Part shown: positions 15,897 to 25,124 of the stretch, piece by piece
Layout of the letters: each line of letters opens with the position of its first letter
How positions within the stretch are numbered: position 1 is the first letter of the stretch
Assembly: GCF_001428845.1 (NCBI RefSeq)
Contig: NZ_LMIU01000022.1
Coordinates: forward strand, 186,001 to 250,000
Length of the DNA stretch: 64,000 nt
DNA from: Achromobacter sp. Root83
GTDB lineage: Bacteria; Pseudomonadota; Gammaproteobacteria; Burkholderiales; Burkholderiaceae_B
Direction: 5' to 3'
Translations under genes and position numbers: made by a program
Notes under the pieces: model-generated
What the model saw: the letters and a program-made list of their open reading frames with translations, nothing else
What the model was told of the DNA's origin: nothing
Databases searched by the model: none

Positions 15897-18536
15897 ATGG
15901 ATCAAAGAGACAACCGGCCGCGGCCCAGAGCCCGCGTTCCGCTCGCTTCGTGCGCCTTGCTTGCCGGCTTGGCCGGCGGTTGCGACAGCGCGGGCGCTCA
16001 GCCCGCCGGCGACATTCCGGCGGCGCAAAGCCCTGCCGTGGAGTTTGATCCCGCCTTCCTGCCCGCAGGATTCGGCGGCGGCATCGACCTTTCGCGCTTC
16101 TCGAAGGGCAGCTCCGTTCTGCCGGGCACGTACAACGTGGATGCCTACGTCAACGACGACTGGGTCGGCCGCGTCAGCGTGCCTTTCATGGCGTCCCCCG
16201 GCAGCCCCGATTCGGCGCAGCCGTGCTTCGACGCGAAGCTGCTGGCCAGACTGGGCATCTCGATCCACAAACTGCCCATCGATACGGGCCCTCGCCTGGA
16301 GGCGGCCGGCGGATGCCTGCCGCTGCCGGACCTGATAGACATGGCCGCGGCGACGTTCCAGCTGAACGAGCAGCGCCTCTACCTGAGCGTGCCGCAATCC
16401 GTCCTGGACCGCATGTCCAGAGGCTATGTCAGCCCCGATCAATGGAACTCGGGCGTCAATGGCGGCGTCCTGGGCTACGACTTGAACGCCTACCGCTACA
16501 CCGGCGGATTCAGCGGCTCTTACACCTCGTACTACGCCGGCATCAATGCCGGCTTCAACGCGGGGGAATGGCGCTTCCGCCATGCCGGCTCGGCGCTTGG
16601 CAGCTCCGTCGGATCCAGTTCGTACAACACGATTTCCACCTACGGACAACGCGACGTGACCATGTGGAACGCGCAGCTCACGCTGGGCGACGCGTTCACC
16701 AGTGGCGACCTGTTCGACTCCGTGGCGTTCCGAGGCGTGCGCGTGGCGTCGGATGACCGTATGCTGCCCGACTCCATGCGGGGCTACGCCCCGCGTATCG
16801 CGGGCGTGGCGAACACGAACGCCCGCGTTCGCGTGACGCAGAACGGCATCGTCCTGTACCAGACGAACGTCGCCCCGGGCGCCTTCGAAATCGACGACCT
16901 GTATCCCACCGGATTCGGCGGCGATCTGCTGGTGGAAGTCCTGGAATCCGATGGCCGCCGCAGCAGCTTCGTCGTGCCCTTCGCGGCCGTGCCGCTTGCG
17001 CTTCGGCCAGGCGGCAATCGCTTCAGCATCACCGCCGGCGTGGTTCGCGATCCGTCGCTGCACCGCAAGCCCGAATACCTGGAAGCAACGTGGCAGCATG
17101 GCTTCACGAACGTGTTCACCGGCTACGGCGGTGTCACCACCGCGAACAGCACCTACGCGGCCGCGATCCTGGGCGGCGCGTTCAATACGTCGATCGGCGC
17201 CATTGGCGTGGACGTCACCCAGGCGGCCGCCCAGATCCCCAATTCGCCGGACTTCAACGGCACCAGCGCGCGCGTCAGCTTCAGCAAGCTGGTCACCGAG
17301 ACCGACACGAACTTCGCGCTGGCGACCTACCGGTACTCCACCAGCGGCTTCCTGTCGCTGACGGACGCCATGTACGCGACCGAGTCCGCCCTGCGCGCGC
17401 CGGATGGCCAGAACCGGGTGATACGTCCTCGAAGCCGCACCCAGGCCACGATCAGCCAGGCGTTCGGCAGCGGGGGAGGCGTACTGAATCTCAACGCGTC
17501 CAGCGTGAACTACTGGAATCGCGGGGGCTCGGACATCAACTACGCCATCGGCTACACCAACAGCCTGGGGCGCGTCAGCTTCAACCTTTCCGCCAACCGC
17601 CAGCGGGACTGGAACGGCCGGATGGAGACGATCCTCTTCGCCAATATCTCGATTCCGATCGGACGGACGAACCCCGCCACGCTCAGCTCCAGCGTCACCC
17701 GCGAGAGCAGCGGCAGAAACAGCGTGCAGGCAGCGCTTTCGGCCAACCTGGGCGAACAGAACGAGTTCTCGTATGGCCTGAACGTGAACCGCAGTTCGGG
17801 CGGCGACCGGCATGCCCGCGACATCACCACGACGGGCGGCAACGTCACCTATCGCGCCTCCTCGGCGCAGTTGTCCGCCGGCGCCAGCCAAGGCGGCGGA
17901 TTCTCGCAGGCATCGGTGGGCATACGCGGGGCCATCGTTGCGCACCCCGGCGGTGTCACGCTTTCCCAACCGGTGGGCGACACCATCGCCGTCCTGAACG
18001 CGGAGGGCGCCGACGGCGCGCGCGTGGTCTCCAGCCCCGGCGCGTCGGTCGACGGACGCGGCTATGCGGTCGTGCCTTACCTCACGCCTTACCGCATCAA
18101 TACCGTGCAGCTGGACCCCAAGGGGCTGGACACGGACGTGGAACTCAAGGAAACGAGCCAGCAGTTCGCGCCAAGGGCAGGCTCGATCATGATGCTCAAG
18201 TTCGAAACGGATATCGGCCGTTCCGCATTCATCCGCGTGGAGCGGGCCGGCGGTGAAGCGCCGCCGTTCGGCGCCGCCGTGATGGATGAAGACGGCCGCC
18301 AGATCGGCACCGTGGGCCAGGCGGGCAGGGTCTTCGCACGCGGCCTGAAGGACACGGGCACGGCCACCATCACGTGGGGCACCGACGGGACGACCTCGTG
18401 CCGCATGGACTACGCCTTACCCCCGCCGCAGAAGAAGTCCGCCGACAAGCTCCTGTACCAGCAGATTTCGGCCACATGCCTGGCCGTCGCCGCCTCGAAT
18501 CCCCATTCCAACCCTCAATCCAAGGGATCGCCATGA
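15897..18536 (+). CDS. Fimbrial outer-membrane usher
   Basis: An 879-residue usher that forms the fimbrial export pore. After a signal region it has the N-terminal chaperone-binding domain (VEFDPAFLPAGFGGGIDLSRF, residues ~48-68), a 24-strand barrel with a plug, and C-terminal domains ending with a Cys pair (TSCRMDYALPP and ISATCLAV). Usual usher length is 800-880. The start at MDQRDN is preferred over upstream frames overlapping the chaperone. The signal has a lipobox-like LAGLAGGC, but ushers are not normally lipoproteins, so cleavage at AGA-Q is more likely. Its stop overlaps the adhesin start (ATGA). Confidence 0.88.
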   Translation: MDQRDNRPRPRARVPLASCALLAGLAGGCDSAGAQPAGDIPAAQSPAVEFDPAFLPAGFGGGIDLSRFSKGSSVLPGTYNVDAYVNDDWVGRVSVPFMASPGSPDSAQPCFDAKLLARLGISIHKLPIDTGPRLEAAGGCLPLPDLIDMAAATFQLNEQRLYLSVPQSVLDRMSRGYVSPDQWNSGVNGGVLGYDLNAYRYTGGFSGSYTSYYAGINAGFNAGEWRFRHAGSALGSSVGSSSYNTISTYGQRDVTMWNAQLTLGDAFTSGDLFDSVAFRGVRVASDDRMLPDSMRGYAPRIAGVANTNARVRVTQNGIVLYQTNVAPGAFEIDDLYPTGFGGDLLVEVLESDGRRSSFVVPFAAVPLALRPGGNRFSITAGVVRDPSLHRKPEYLEATWQHGFTNVFTGYGGVTTANSTYAAAILGGAFNTSIGAIGVDVTQAAAQIPNSPDFNGTSARVSFSKLVTETDTNFALATYRYSTSGFLSLTDAMYATESALRAPDGQNRVIRPRSRTQATISQAFGSGGGVLNLNASSVNYWNRGGSDINYAIGYTNSLGRVSFNLSANRQRDWNGRMETILFANISIPIGRTNPATLSSSVTRESSGRNSVQAALSANLGEQNEFSYGLNVNRSSGGDRHARDITTTGGNVTYRASSAQLSAGASQGGGFSQASVGIRGAIVAHPGGVTLSQPVGDTIAVLNAEGADGARVVSSPGASVDGRGYAVVPYLTPYRINTVQLDPKGLDTDVELKETSQQFAPRAGSIMMLKFETDIGRSAFIRVERAGGEAPPFGAAVMDEDGRQIGTVGQAGRVFARGLKDTGTATITWGTDGTTSCRMDYALPPPQKKSADKLLYQQISATCLAVAASNPHSNPQSKGSP

Positions 18537-19561
18537 AGACCTGCCGAGCGCTTTGCCTAGTCTTGCTGCTGTCCGCCGGCCCCGCCGCCACCGCGTGGGG
18601 GCAGTCCTGCACGGTGGCGCAGATCACCAATTCCGGCCAGTTCCTGGCGACATTGACCGCGGTCAATGGGGGCACCGTGGACGGCAACACGCTGATCGTG
18701 AACGGACAGGCGCCGCTTGGCGCGGCCATAGGATCCGCGCAGTTCCAGGTCAATTCCGCCACCACGTTCACCGTGAATTGTCCCAGCACACCGGTGAGCC
18801 TGGTGTGGCGCCTTGCCAGCCCCGATTCCGAGAACGTCGCGCCGACCGGCATTCCCGGGGTCGGCATGAAAGTGAAGGTGAACGGCGTGCATCAGATGCA
18901 GCCCACGTTCTTCCAGACGTTCAACAGCTCTCCGATCTCCCAGTCGGACATCAGCATCCGAAGCCTGACGCTGGAGTTCATCCGCACGGGCGACATCGAC
19001 TGGCAGGCCAAGACGATGAACACGACGCTGATGACGGGCAGCATTCAGCAGGCCCCGGGGTTCTCGACGTCCGTCGGCATGATCGGCACCATTCTGTCCA
19101 TCCGGAAGGGCGCGCCCACCTGCAATGTCACGACCCCCGCGATATCCGTGCCCATGGGCCGCATCAACAGTGCGTCCCTGGAGAATGCCCCGAACATCGG
19201 CTTCGACATCGGGTTGCGCTGCGAGGGAGGCGACGCGGGCATCACGTCCAAGGTCTACGTCACGCTGACCGACACGAACTACCGGGCCAACCGCACGGAC
19301 GTGCTGACCTTGCGCAACGACGGGTCCGGCAACCCCGTCGCGCAAGGCGTGGGCATTCAGCTCACCAACGCATCCGGCGCGGTCATCAAGTACGGCGAAG
19401 ACAAGAAGGCCATCGATCCCACCAGCAACCAATGGCTTGCCGGCAACGCGGGCAATGGCGTTTTCAACATCCCGATCAGGGCGCGGTACGTCAAGACAGG
19501 CTCCACCGTGACGGCCGGTTCGGCCAACGCGCAGGCCACCTTCACGATCAACTATCTGTAG
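18533..19561 (+). CDS. Fimbrial tip adhesin / minor subunit
   Basis: A 342-residue two-domain secreted protein. The signal peptide MKTCRALCLVLLLSAGPAAT is cleaved near AWG-Q. Residues ~25-190 are an unusual N-terminal lectin-like domain with no recognised motif (Cys at QSCTVAQ and FTVNCPS). Residues ~200-342 are a pilin domain with a Cys pair in GAPTCNVTTP and GLRCEGGD and a terminal beta strand ending ATFTINYL. The layout matches a tip adhesin that caps the shaft, and its position last in the fimbrial operon fits. Translational coupling to the usher is shown by the ATGA overlap. Confidence 0.8.
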   Translation: MKTCRALCLVLLLSAGPAATAWGQSCTVAQITNSGQFLATLTAVNGGTVDGNTLIVNGQAPLGAAIGSAQFQVNSATTFTVNCPSTPVSLVWRLASPDSENVAPTGIPGVGMKVKVNGVHQMQPTFFQTFNSSPISQSDISIRSLTLEFIRTGDIDWQAKTMNTTLMTGSIQQAPGFSTSVGMIGTILSIRKGAPTCNVTTPAISVPMGRINSASLENAPNIGFDIGLRCEGGDAGITSKVYVTLTDTNYRANRTDVLTLRNDGSGNPVAQGVGIQLTNASGAVIKYGEDKKAIDPTSNQWLAGNAGNGVFNIPIRARYVKTGSTVTAGSANAQATFTINYL

Positions 19562-19690
19562 CCCCCAGACCGCCGCCCCCGCCACCGATGTTCCCGGACG
19601 CCCGGACAAGGCGGCCGGGCCGTTGGCGCGCCGCGTTCGGCGCGCGCCAGTCCGGCGGCGAATCGTTTCTTCAGCCTTACTGCGTATTCG

Positions 19691-21460
19691 ATGCCTTACC
19701 TCTTTTCGGCGGCCCCACGGCGCGCCGCCAGCGCCGCGCCCGCCTCGACGCCCGATTCATGTTCGTCCCCGGCCGGGGCGGTTGGCGCGCGCATTCCCTT
19801 GCGCTGGGTGTTCGCGGCGTGCGCCATGAGCTATGCCTGCGCCGGCGCCGCGCAACTGATACCCAACGCGGGCGACGCATTGCGCGGTATCGAGGGGCCG
19901 CGCCCGGCGCTGGAACCGTCCGCGCCCCCCGTGCTGACTCGCCCTCCCGCGCAGACGGACGCGCCCCGTTCCCCCGCCGGCGATGAGGCCGGCGCGACGG
20001 TCATCGTCACCCGCTACGACTTCGAACAGAACACCGTTTTCGACGAGACGACGCTGCGCGCCCTGCTCGACGACACGCTGCACTCGCCGCAGAGCTTCCA
20101 GGCCCTGCAGGCGGCCGCCGCGCGCATCACCGCGTTCTATCACGAGCGCGGCTACGTGCTGGCGCGCGCCTATCTGCCGCCGCAGGAAATAGAGAACGGC
20201 CGCGTGCGCATCCGCGTGGCGGAAGGCCGGTACGACCAGATCGTGATCAACAACACGTCCCGCGTGCGTGACGCCGTGCTTGCGCGCCCTCTTGCGCCGC
20301 TGCGGCGGGACACACCGCTGCAGGCGGGTCCCCTGGAACGCAGCCTGCTCCTGTTGAGCGATCTGCCCGGCGTGGAAGTAAGCGGCACGCTACGCCCGGC
20401 CGGCACCCAGGGCGCCACCGACCTGGTGGTGGATGTGGCTCCAGGCCCGATGGTCTCGGGCAGCGTGGAAGCCGACAACCATGGCGGGCTCTACACCGGC
20501 GAGCATCGCCTGGGCGGCAGCCTGGACCTCAACAACCCGCTGGCGCTGGGCGACCAGGCGAGTCTCCGGCTGCTGGGCACCGACGGCCGGCAGCGCTACT
20601 ACAGAGCGGCGTACCAGTTGCCCGTCACGCCCTGGTCCACCCGCCTCGGCGCGGCCCATTCGCAGATGCGCTATCGCCTGGGCAAGGAATTCGACGAACT
20701 GGACGCGCACGGCCGCGCAAACAGCGACAGCATCTTCATCAGCCAGCCGCTCCTGCGTTCCCGCAACCTCAGCGTGTACGGCCAGGTCCAGTACGAAAGG
20801 CAGCGGCTGCGGGACGACATCGACCTGTTCGAGCTCAGCAGCGAAAAGCGGCTGGATAGCTGGACGGCCAGCCTGAGCGCGAACGGACAGGACCGCATCC
20901 TGGGCGGCGGCCTGAGCAGCGGTTCGATCAGCTACAGCACCGGGCGGCTGCGCATTCTGGATGAGGACGAGCGCTACGTGGACCGGCGGACGGCCCGGAC
21001 CGCGGGCCGCAGCCATCGCACCAACCTCGACGCGGCGCGGCTGCAACGCTTGAGCGACCGGTTCCAGCTTTACAGCCAGGCCAGTGCCCAGTGGGCGGGC
21101 GGCAACCTGGACAGCTCGCAGAAGTTCAGCCTGGGCGGCGCCTACAGCGTGCGCGCCTATCCCCTGGGCGCCGCAAGCGGCGACCAGGGATGGATGCTGG
21201 GCACGGAGTTGCGCTATCTGCCCGCGCCCGCGTGGCAACTCAGCACCTTCGTGGAGGGCGGCGCCGTGCAGTTCAACAAGCGGCCCTGGATGGCCGGCCG
21301 CAACCGCCAGACGCTCGGCGGCGCCGGCGTCGGCGCGCTCTGGACAGGCGACCGGCGCCAGATCGGCATGTCCCTGGCCTGGCGCATCGGCCGATACGAC
21401 AAAGCCACGGGTCCCGAGCGCTCTCCGCGGATCTGGCTGCAAGCCGCCCAGTACTTCTGA
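19691..21460 (+). CDS. Two-partner secretion transporter (TpsB, ShlB/FhaC family)
   Basis: A 589-residue outer-membrane translocator of the Omp85 superfamily. POTRA-type segments lie at ~105-270 (VIVTRYDFEQNTVFDETTLR, then ITAFYHERGYVLARAYLPPQ), followed by a barrel with the FhaC-like loop VRAYPLGAASGDQG and the strand STFVEGGAVQF, ending in LQAAQYF. The N-terminus is long (about 45 residues before RIPLRWVFAACAMSYACAGA), so the true start may be nearer 19790. The secreted partner is the TpsA gene 80 bp downstream. Confidence 0.85.
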   Translation: MPYLFSAAPRRAASAAPASTPDSCSSPAGAVGARIPLRWVFAACAMSYACAGAAQLIPNAGDALRGIEGPRPALEPSAPPVLTRPPAQTDAPRSPAGDEAGATVIVTRYDFEQNTVFDETTLRALLDDTLHSPQSFQALQAAAARITAFYHERGYVLARAYLPPQEIENGRVRIRVAEGRYDQIVINNTSRVRDAVLARPLAPLRRDTPLQAGPLERSLLLLSDLPGVEVSGTLRPAGTQGATDLVVDVAPGPMVSGSVEADNHGGLYTGEHRLGGSLDLNNPLALGDQASLRLLGTDGRQRYYRAAYQLPVTPWSTRLGAAHSQMRYRLGKEFDELDAHGRANSDSIFISQPLLRSRNLSVYGQVQYERQRLRDDIDLFELSSEKRLDSWTASLSANGQDRILGGGLSSGSISYSTGRLRILDEDERYVDRRTARTAGRSHRTNLDAARLQRLSDRFQLYSQASAQWAGGNLDSSQKFSLGGAYSVRAYPLGAASGDQGWMLGTELRYLPAPAWQLSTFVEGGAVQFNKRPWMAGRNRQTLGGAGVGALWTGDRRQIGMSLAWRIGRYDKATGPERSPRIWLQAAQYF

Positions 21461-21489
21461 GCCCGTTCCTATCCCTCGTTTTTTCCGAC

Positions 21490-21510
21490 CCGCCCCAATC
21501 CCCGGGGCGG
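21490..21510 (+). other. Hairpin in the tpsB-tpsA gap
   Basis: A 7-bp stem (CCGCCCC at 21490-21496, GGGGCGG at 21504-21510) lies in the 80-bp gap. A T-rich stretch precedes rather than follows it, so it is not a canonical terminator. It may help set different TpsB and TpsA amounts from one transcript. Confidence 0.3.
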
Positions 21511-21540
21511 CATTTGTTCAACATCTATCGCGGAGTCGAC

Positions 21541-24492
21541 ATGAACAAAACCTATTCCTTGATCTGGAATCACTCGAAACACTGCTGGACCGTGGCCAAC
21601 GAACACGCGCGCCGGCATGGCAAACCGGGCGGCGGCCGCCGCCTGATGCTGGGCCTGGTCGCCTTGCTTGGCGTATCGGGCGCCGCCACGGCGCAAAATC
21701 TTCCCTTTGATGGCAAGGTGGTCGCCGGCAGCGGTGTCATCTCGGTCTACAACGACAACAAGAGCATGATGATCAGCCAGTCCACCGACAAGCTGATCCT
21801 GAACTGGCGAGACTTCAGCGTCGGCGCTGGCAATTCGGTGTCCTTCAACCAGCCCACCAGCACCTCGATCGCGCTGAACCGCGTAACCGGCGGCAATGTC
21901 AGCAACATCCAGGGGCGCATCGACGCGAACGGCCGCGTGTTCCTGGTCAACCCGAACGGCATACTGTTCGGCAAGACCGCGCAGGTGAACGTGGGCGGGC
22001 TGATCGCGTCCACGCAGGAAATGTCCGACGCCAACTTCCTGGCCAGCAACTACCGCTTCGCCGGAACCTCCACCGCCAGCATCCAGAACGACGGTACGAT
22101 CACCGCCACGCAAGGCGGCAGCGTGGCCCTCTTGGGCGCCAAGGTAAGCAATAACGGCGTCATCCAGGCGCAGCTCGGCAGCGTTGCGCTGGGCGCGGCC
22201 AACGCCTTCACGGTGAACTTCGACGGCAGCGGCCTGCTCAACCTGCAAGTGGACCCGACCACGATGGACGTGCTGGCCAAGAACGGCGGCCTGCTGCGCG
22301 CGGATGGCGGGCAAGTGCTGATGACGGCCAATTCCAGCTCGGCGTTGCTGCAGACGGTGGTGAACAACCAGGGCACCATCGAAGCCAGGACGCTGAACAA
22401 CAAGTCGGGCAGGATCGTGCTGGATGGCCACGGCCAGGGCACCGTCCAGGTCGCGGGCGTTTTGAACGCCAACGCCATGAACACGGTGGGCAATGGCGGC
22501 TCCATCGTGACCAATGGCGCCAATGTCCAGGTGGCGCTCGCAACCCAGGTGGACACGCGCGCGACCAATGGCCAGTACGGTTCGTGGACCATTTCGGCCC
22601 CGGAAATCAATGTCAATGCGACGGGCGTCAATCCCGTGTTCGTGTCGCTCCACGCGGATACGCTGTCGCGCAACCTGGCCACCACGAACATCACGCTCGA
22701 AAGCACGGTCGGCAACCTTTACCAGGAGGGTCCGATCACCTGGGCCGCGCCGACCAGGCTGACCATGAAGGCGGCCAACGACGTCAACCTCAAAGGGGAC
22801 ATCAGCGCCTCGGGCATGTCTTCCGGCCTCGCGCTGGAGCAGGGCGGCGTCTATCGCCTGGCGCCCGGCAACCGCATCAGCCTGACGGGCACCGGCGCGA
22901 CGTTCAGTTCCAACGGCAACCAGTACAACGTCATCCAGAATCTGGCGCAGTTCCAGGCCGTGGGCAACAACCTCAATGGCCTGTACGTGCTGGGTGCCAA
23001 CATTTCCGGGGCGAACAAATCGTTCAACGCGATCGGCAGCGGCGCGGCGTTCACCGGCGTGCTGGATGGTCTGGGCAATACGATTTCCAACGTCGCGATC
23101 ACGGGCACCGGCCCGTATATCGGGCTGATCGGCAACAACGCCGGCACGATATCGAACCTCAACCTGATGAGCAGTTCGGTATCGGGAGCCAGTTCCCAAG
23201 CCTCCATGGTCGAAATCGGCGCCATCGCCGGCCGCAACAGCGGCACGATCACCAACGTCACCAGCGACACGCGCGTCTCGGCGGACGCGACGCGCACCAA
23301 CACGGCCGGGGGCCTTGTGGGCGTGAACACCGGCACGATCCGGGCCTCGCGCATTTCGGGGGGCTCGGTCGCCGGCAACAACTACACCCAGGCCTTGGGC
23401 GGCGTGGCCGGTGAAAACCGCGGGGGCCAATTGATCGAACTCACGTCCGCGGCGGCCGTCATGGCGAACTCGATGCAACGCAACGCGACAGGCGGCGTGG
23501 GCGGCATTGCCGGCCTGAACAACGGCGGCAGCATCTTCAACGCCACGGTGACGGGCAATGTCGCGACGCTGAACAGCGGCCTGAACGCCGGCGGCATAGC
23601 CGGCTACAACCGCGGCGGCGGCGTCATTGCCAACGCCTTGTCCACTGGCGCGGTCTCCGGCTACTTCACCAGCATGGTGGGCGGTCTTGTGGGTCTGAAC
23701 GAAAACGCGGTCATCCGCGACTCCTACACGGTCAGCAGAACCACCGGCTCCGGCGCGACGGCCGTCGGCGGCGCGGTCGGCATGAACCAGCAGGGGGGCA
23801 TCGTCAGCAACGTGCGCGCGGAAGGGGCCGTGAGCGACACGGCGGCCGCCAACATCGGCGGGCTGGTCGGCGCGAACAATGGCGGTGAAATCAACTCTGG
23901 CGAGGCGCGCGGCGCCGTCACCGGCGGCACGAACTCCCTCGTCGGCGGCCTGGTGGGCAGCAACAACGGCGGCAACGTCACCTACTCCGTCGCGCACGGC
24001 AACGTGACGGGCGGCAGCACCAGCCAAGTGGGGGGTCTGGCCGGCTACAACAGCGGCAACCTGATCCAGGTGGCCGCCAGCGGTGAAGTCTCTGCCGGCA
24101 CGGGCAGCCGCGTCGGCGGCCTGGTGGGCACGAACGCGGCGTCGGCCGGCTATGTCATCGACTTTGCCAGCGCCAGCGGCAACGTGAAGGGCGAGAGCCG
24201 CAGCGAAGTCGGCGGACTGGTCGGGTCGAACCAGGGCGAGATCAGGAACGCGTCGGCAAGCGGCATGATCAGCGGCGGCACCTATGCCACATTGGGAGGC
24301 CTGGTCGGCTCGAACCAGGGCAAGATATCGCAGTCGGTGGCCAGCGGCAAAGTCAACGTCCTGTCGAACTATTATGTCCAGGTCGCGGGTGGTCTGGTTG
24401 GCATCAACTACGGCGAGATGAAGGGCAATTCCGCATTTGGCGAAGCCGCCAAGCTGCCGGCGGTGGGTGCCAACTACGGCACGATCGACTAA
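21541..24492 (+). CDS. Two-partner secretion exoprotein (TpsA) with GLUG repeats
   Basis: A 983-residue filamentous-haemagglutinin-like protein. It starts with an ESPR extended signal (MNKTYSLIWNHSKHCWTVAN) and a signal peptide cleaved near AATAQ. Residues ~52-290 are the TPS secretion domain, including the diagnostic NPNGI motif in VFLVNPNGILFG. From about residue 560 to the end there are about fourteen GLUG-type repeats (GGLVGSN, GGIAGYN, GGVAGEN) spaced ~30-35 residues apart. This is short for a TpsA, with no toxin domain, so an adhesin or matrix role is likely. Start fixed by the GGAG at ~21530 and the ESPR. Confidence 0.87.
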   Translation: MNKTYSLIWNHSKHCWTVANEHARRHGKPGGGRRLMLGLVALLGVSGAATAQNLPFDGKVVAGSGVISVYNDNKSMMISQSTDKLILNWRDFSVGAGNSVSFNQPTSTSIALNRVTGGNVSNIQGRIDANGRVFLVNPNGILFGKTAQVNVGGLIASTQEMSDANFLASNYRFAGTSTASIQNDGTITATQGGSVALLGAKVSNNGVIQAQLGSVALGAANAFTVNFDGSGLLNLQVDPTTMDVLAKNGGLLRADGGQVLMTANSSSALLQTVVNNQGTIEARTLNNKSGRIVLDGHGQGTVQVAGVLNANAMNTVGNGGSIVTNGANVQVALATQVDTRATNGQYGSWTISAPEINVNATGVNPVFVSLHADTLSRNLATTNITLESTVGNLYQEGPITWAAPTRLTMKAANDVNLKGDISASGMSSGLALEQGGVYRLAPGNRISLTGTGATFSSNGNQYNVIQNLAQFQAVGNNLNGLYVLGANISGANKSFNAIGSGAAFTGVLDGLGNTISNVAITGTGPYIGLIGNNAGTISNLNLMSSSVSGASSQASMVEIGAIAGRNSGTITNVTSDTRVSADATRTNTAGGLVGVNTGTIRASRISGGSVAGNNYTQALGGVAGENRGGQLIELTSAAAVMANSMQRNATGGVGGIAGLNNGGSIFNATVTGNVATLNSGLNAGGIAGYNRGGGVIANALSTGAVSGYFTSMVGGLVGLNENAVIRDSYTVSRTTGSGATAVGGAVGMNQQGGIVSNVRAEGAVSDTAAANIGGLVGANNGGEINSGEARGAVTGGTNSLVGGLVGSNNGGNVTYSVAHGNVTGGSTSQVGGLAGYNSGNLIQVAASGEVSAGTGSRVGGLVGTNAASAGYVIDFASASGNVKGESRSEVGGLVGSNQGEIRNASASGMISGGTYATLGGLVGSNQGKISQSVASGKVNVLSNYYVQVAGGLVGINYGEMKGNSAFGEAAKLPAVGANYGTID

Positions 24493-24501
24493 GCGGTTCC
24501 T

Positions 24502-24566
24502 TCCGGCTTGCAAAGCCGGATATGGAACGCGCATGGACCTCCCGGACTAACTTCCGGGAGGTCCAT
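24502..24566. terminator. Two hairpins between convergent tpsA and small secreted-protein genes
   Basis: The first is TCCGGCTT-gca-AAGCCGGA at 24502-24520. The second is a perfect 13-bp stem ATGGACCTCCCGG at 24533-24545 with CCGGGAGGTCCAT at 24554-24566 and an 8-nt loop. The two genes converge here, so the second, symmetrical hairpin could terminate both transcripts, although neither side has a strong T-run. Confidence 0.6.
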
Positions 24567-24578
24567 ACGGCGAAGACA

Positions 24579-24896
24579 TCAAAGGTATTCGATCGTCGCG
24601 ATATAGGCGCGAACGCGAACGCCTTTCGCGTCCGGCTGCAGCATCACCGGCGCCATGCCCACATGGGAATAGGTTTTAGGCGCAACGTCTTTCCCCGCCG
24701 CCCCCCGTTGCGGACACTGCACTTTCCCTTGTGGATTGTCCAGGCCGCCAACGACTCGCACCGAACACTCGGCGGGTACGAATACGCTTCCGCGGAAATG
24801 AATGACACCAGCCGCCTCATCAGCGGCATTCGCCGTGACGGGGACGAGCAGCGCCGCGCCTGTTGCCAGTGCGCAATACAGTCCGAGCTTAGCCAT
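24579..24896 (-). CDS. Small secreted pilin-like protein
   Basis: A 105-residue exported protein. The signal peptide MAKLGLYCALATGAALLVPV is cleaved near ANA-A. The mature part resembles the first third of a type 1 pilin: GVIHFRGSVFVPAECSV with a first Cys and a second in KVQCPQRG, then a short C-terminal strand region ending YIATIEYL. It is about half the usual pilin length. The start at 24896 is set by GAGAGGTGG on the coding strand a few bases upstream. It could be a periplasmic or surface protein; no function is recognised, and it lies alone at the edge of the adhesion region. Confidence 0.65.
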   Translation of the reverse strand: MAKLGLYCALATGAALLVPVTANAADEAAGVIHFRGSVFVPAECSVRVVGGLDNPQGKVQCPQRGAAGKDVAPKTYSHVGMAPVMLQPDAKGVRVRAYIATIEYL

Positions 24897-25124
24897 AAAC
24901 CACCTCTCTTCTTGAGTTCGAGGTTGAGCTCGCCGGAAATCCGGCGGTCTGCATCGGTTGCGGCGGCTCGGCAAAAGCGAAAGCGCGGGTTCCTGGTTAA
25001 GTGACGAGGGGGTTGAGCTACCACAACATGCATTGATGGTGTCTGCTATCTCTCGGTCTGCCGCTATATTGCGCTTGGGATCGCCGGGGTCTCAATCAGG
25101 GGAATTACGGATAAGCGGCAATGG
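24897..25124. promoter_or_regulatory. Intergenic region upstream of the small pilin-like gene
   Basis: A 228-bp stretch holding the small gene's ribosome site and presumably its promoter, and the 3' end of the TonB-receptor transcript. I see no strong hairpin, repeat or second gene. Confidence 0.4.

Noticed and set aside
21469..24534. A 1021-residue frame opposite tpsA
   Set aside because: The TpsA frame has the ESPR, NPNGI and GLUG repeats. The antisense frame has only composition-driven repeats.
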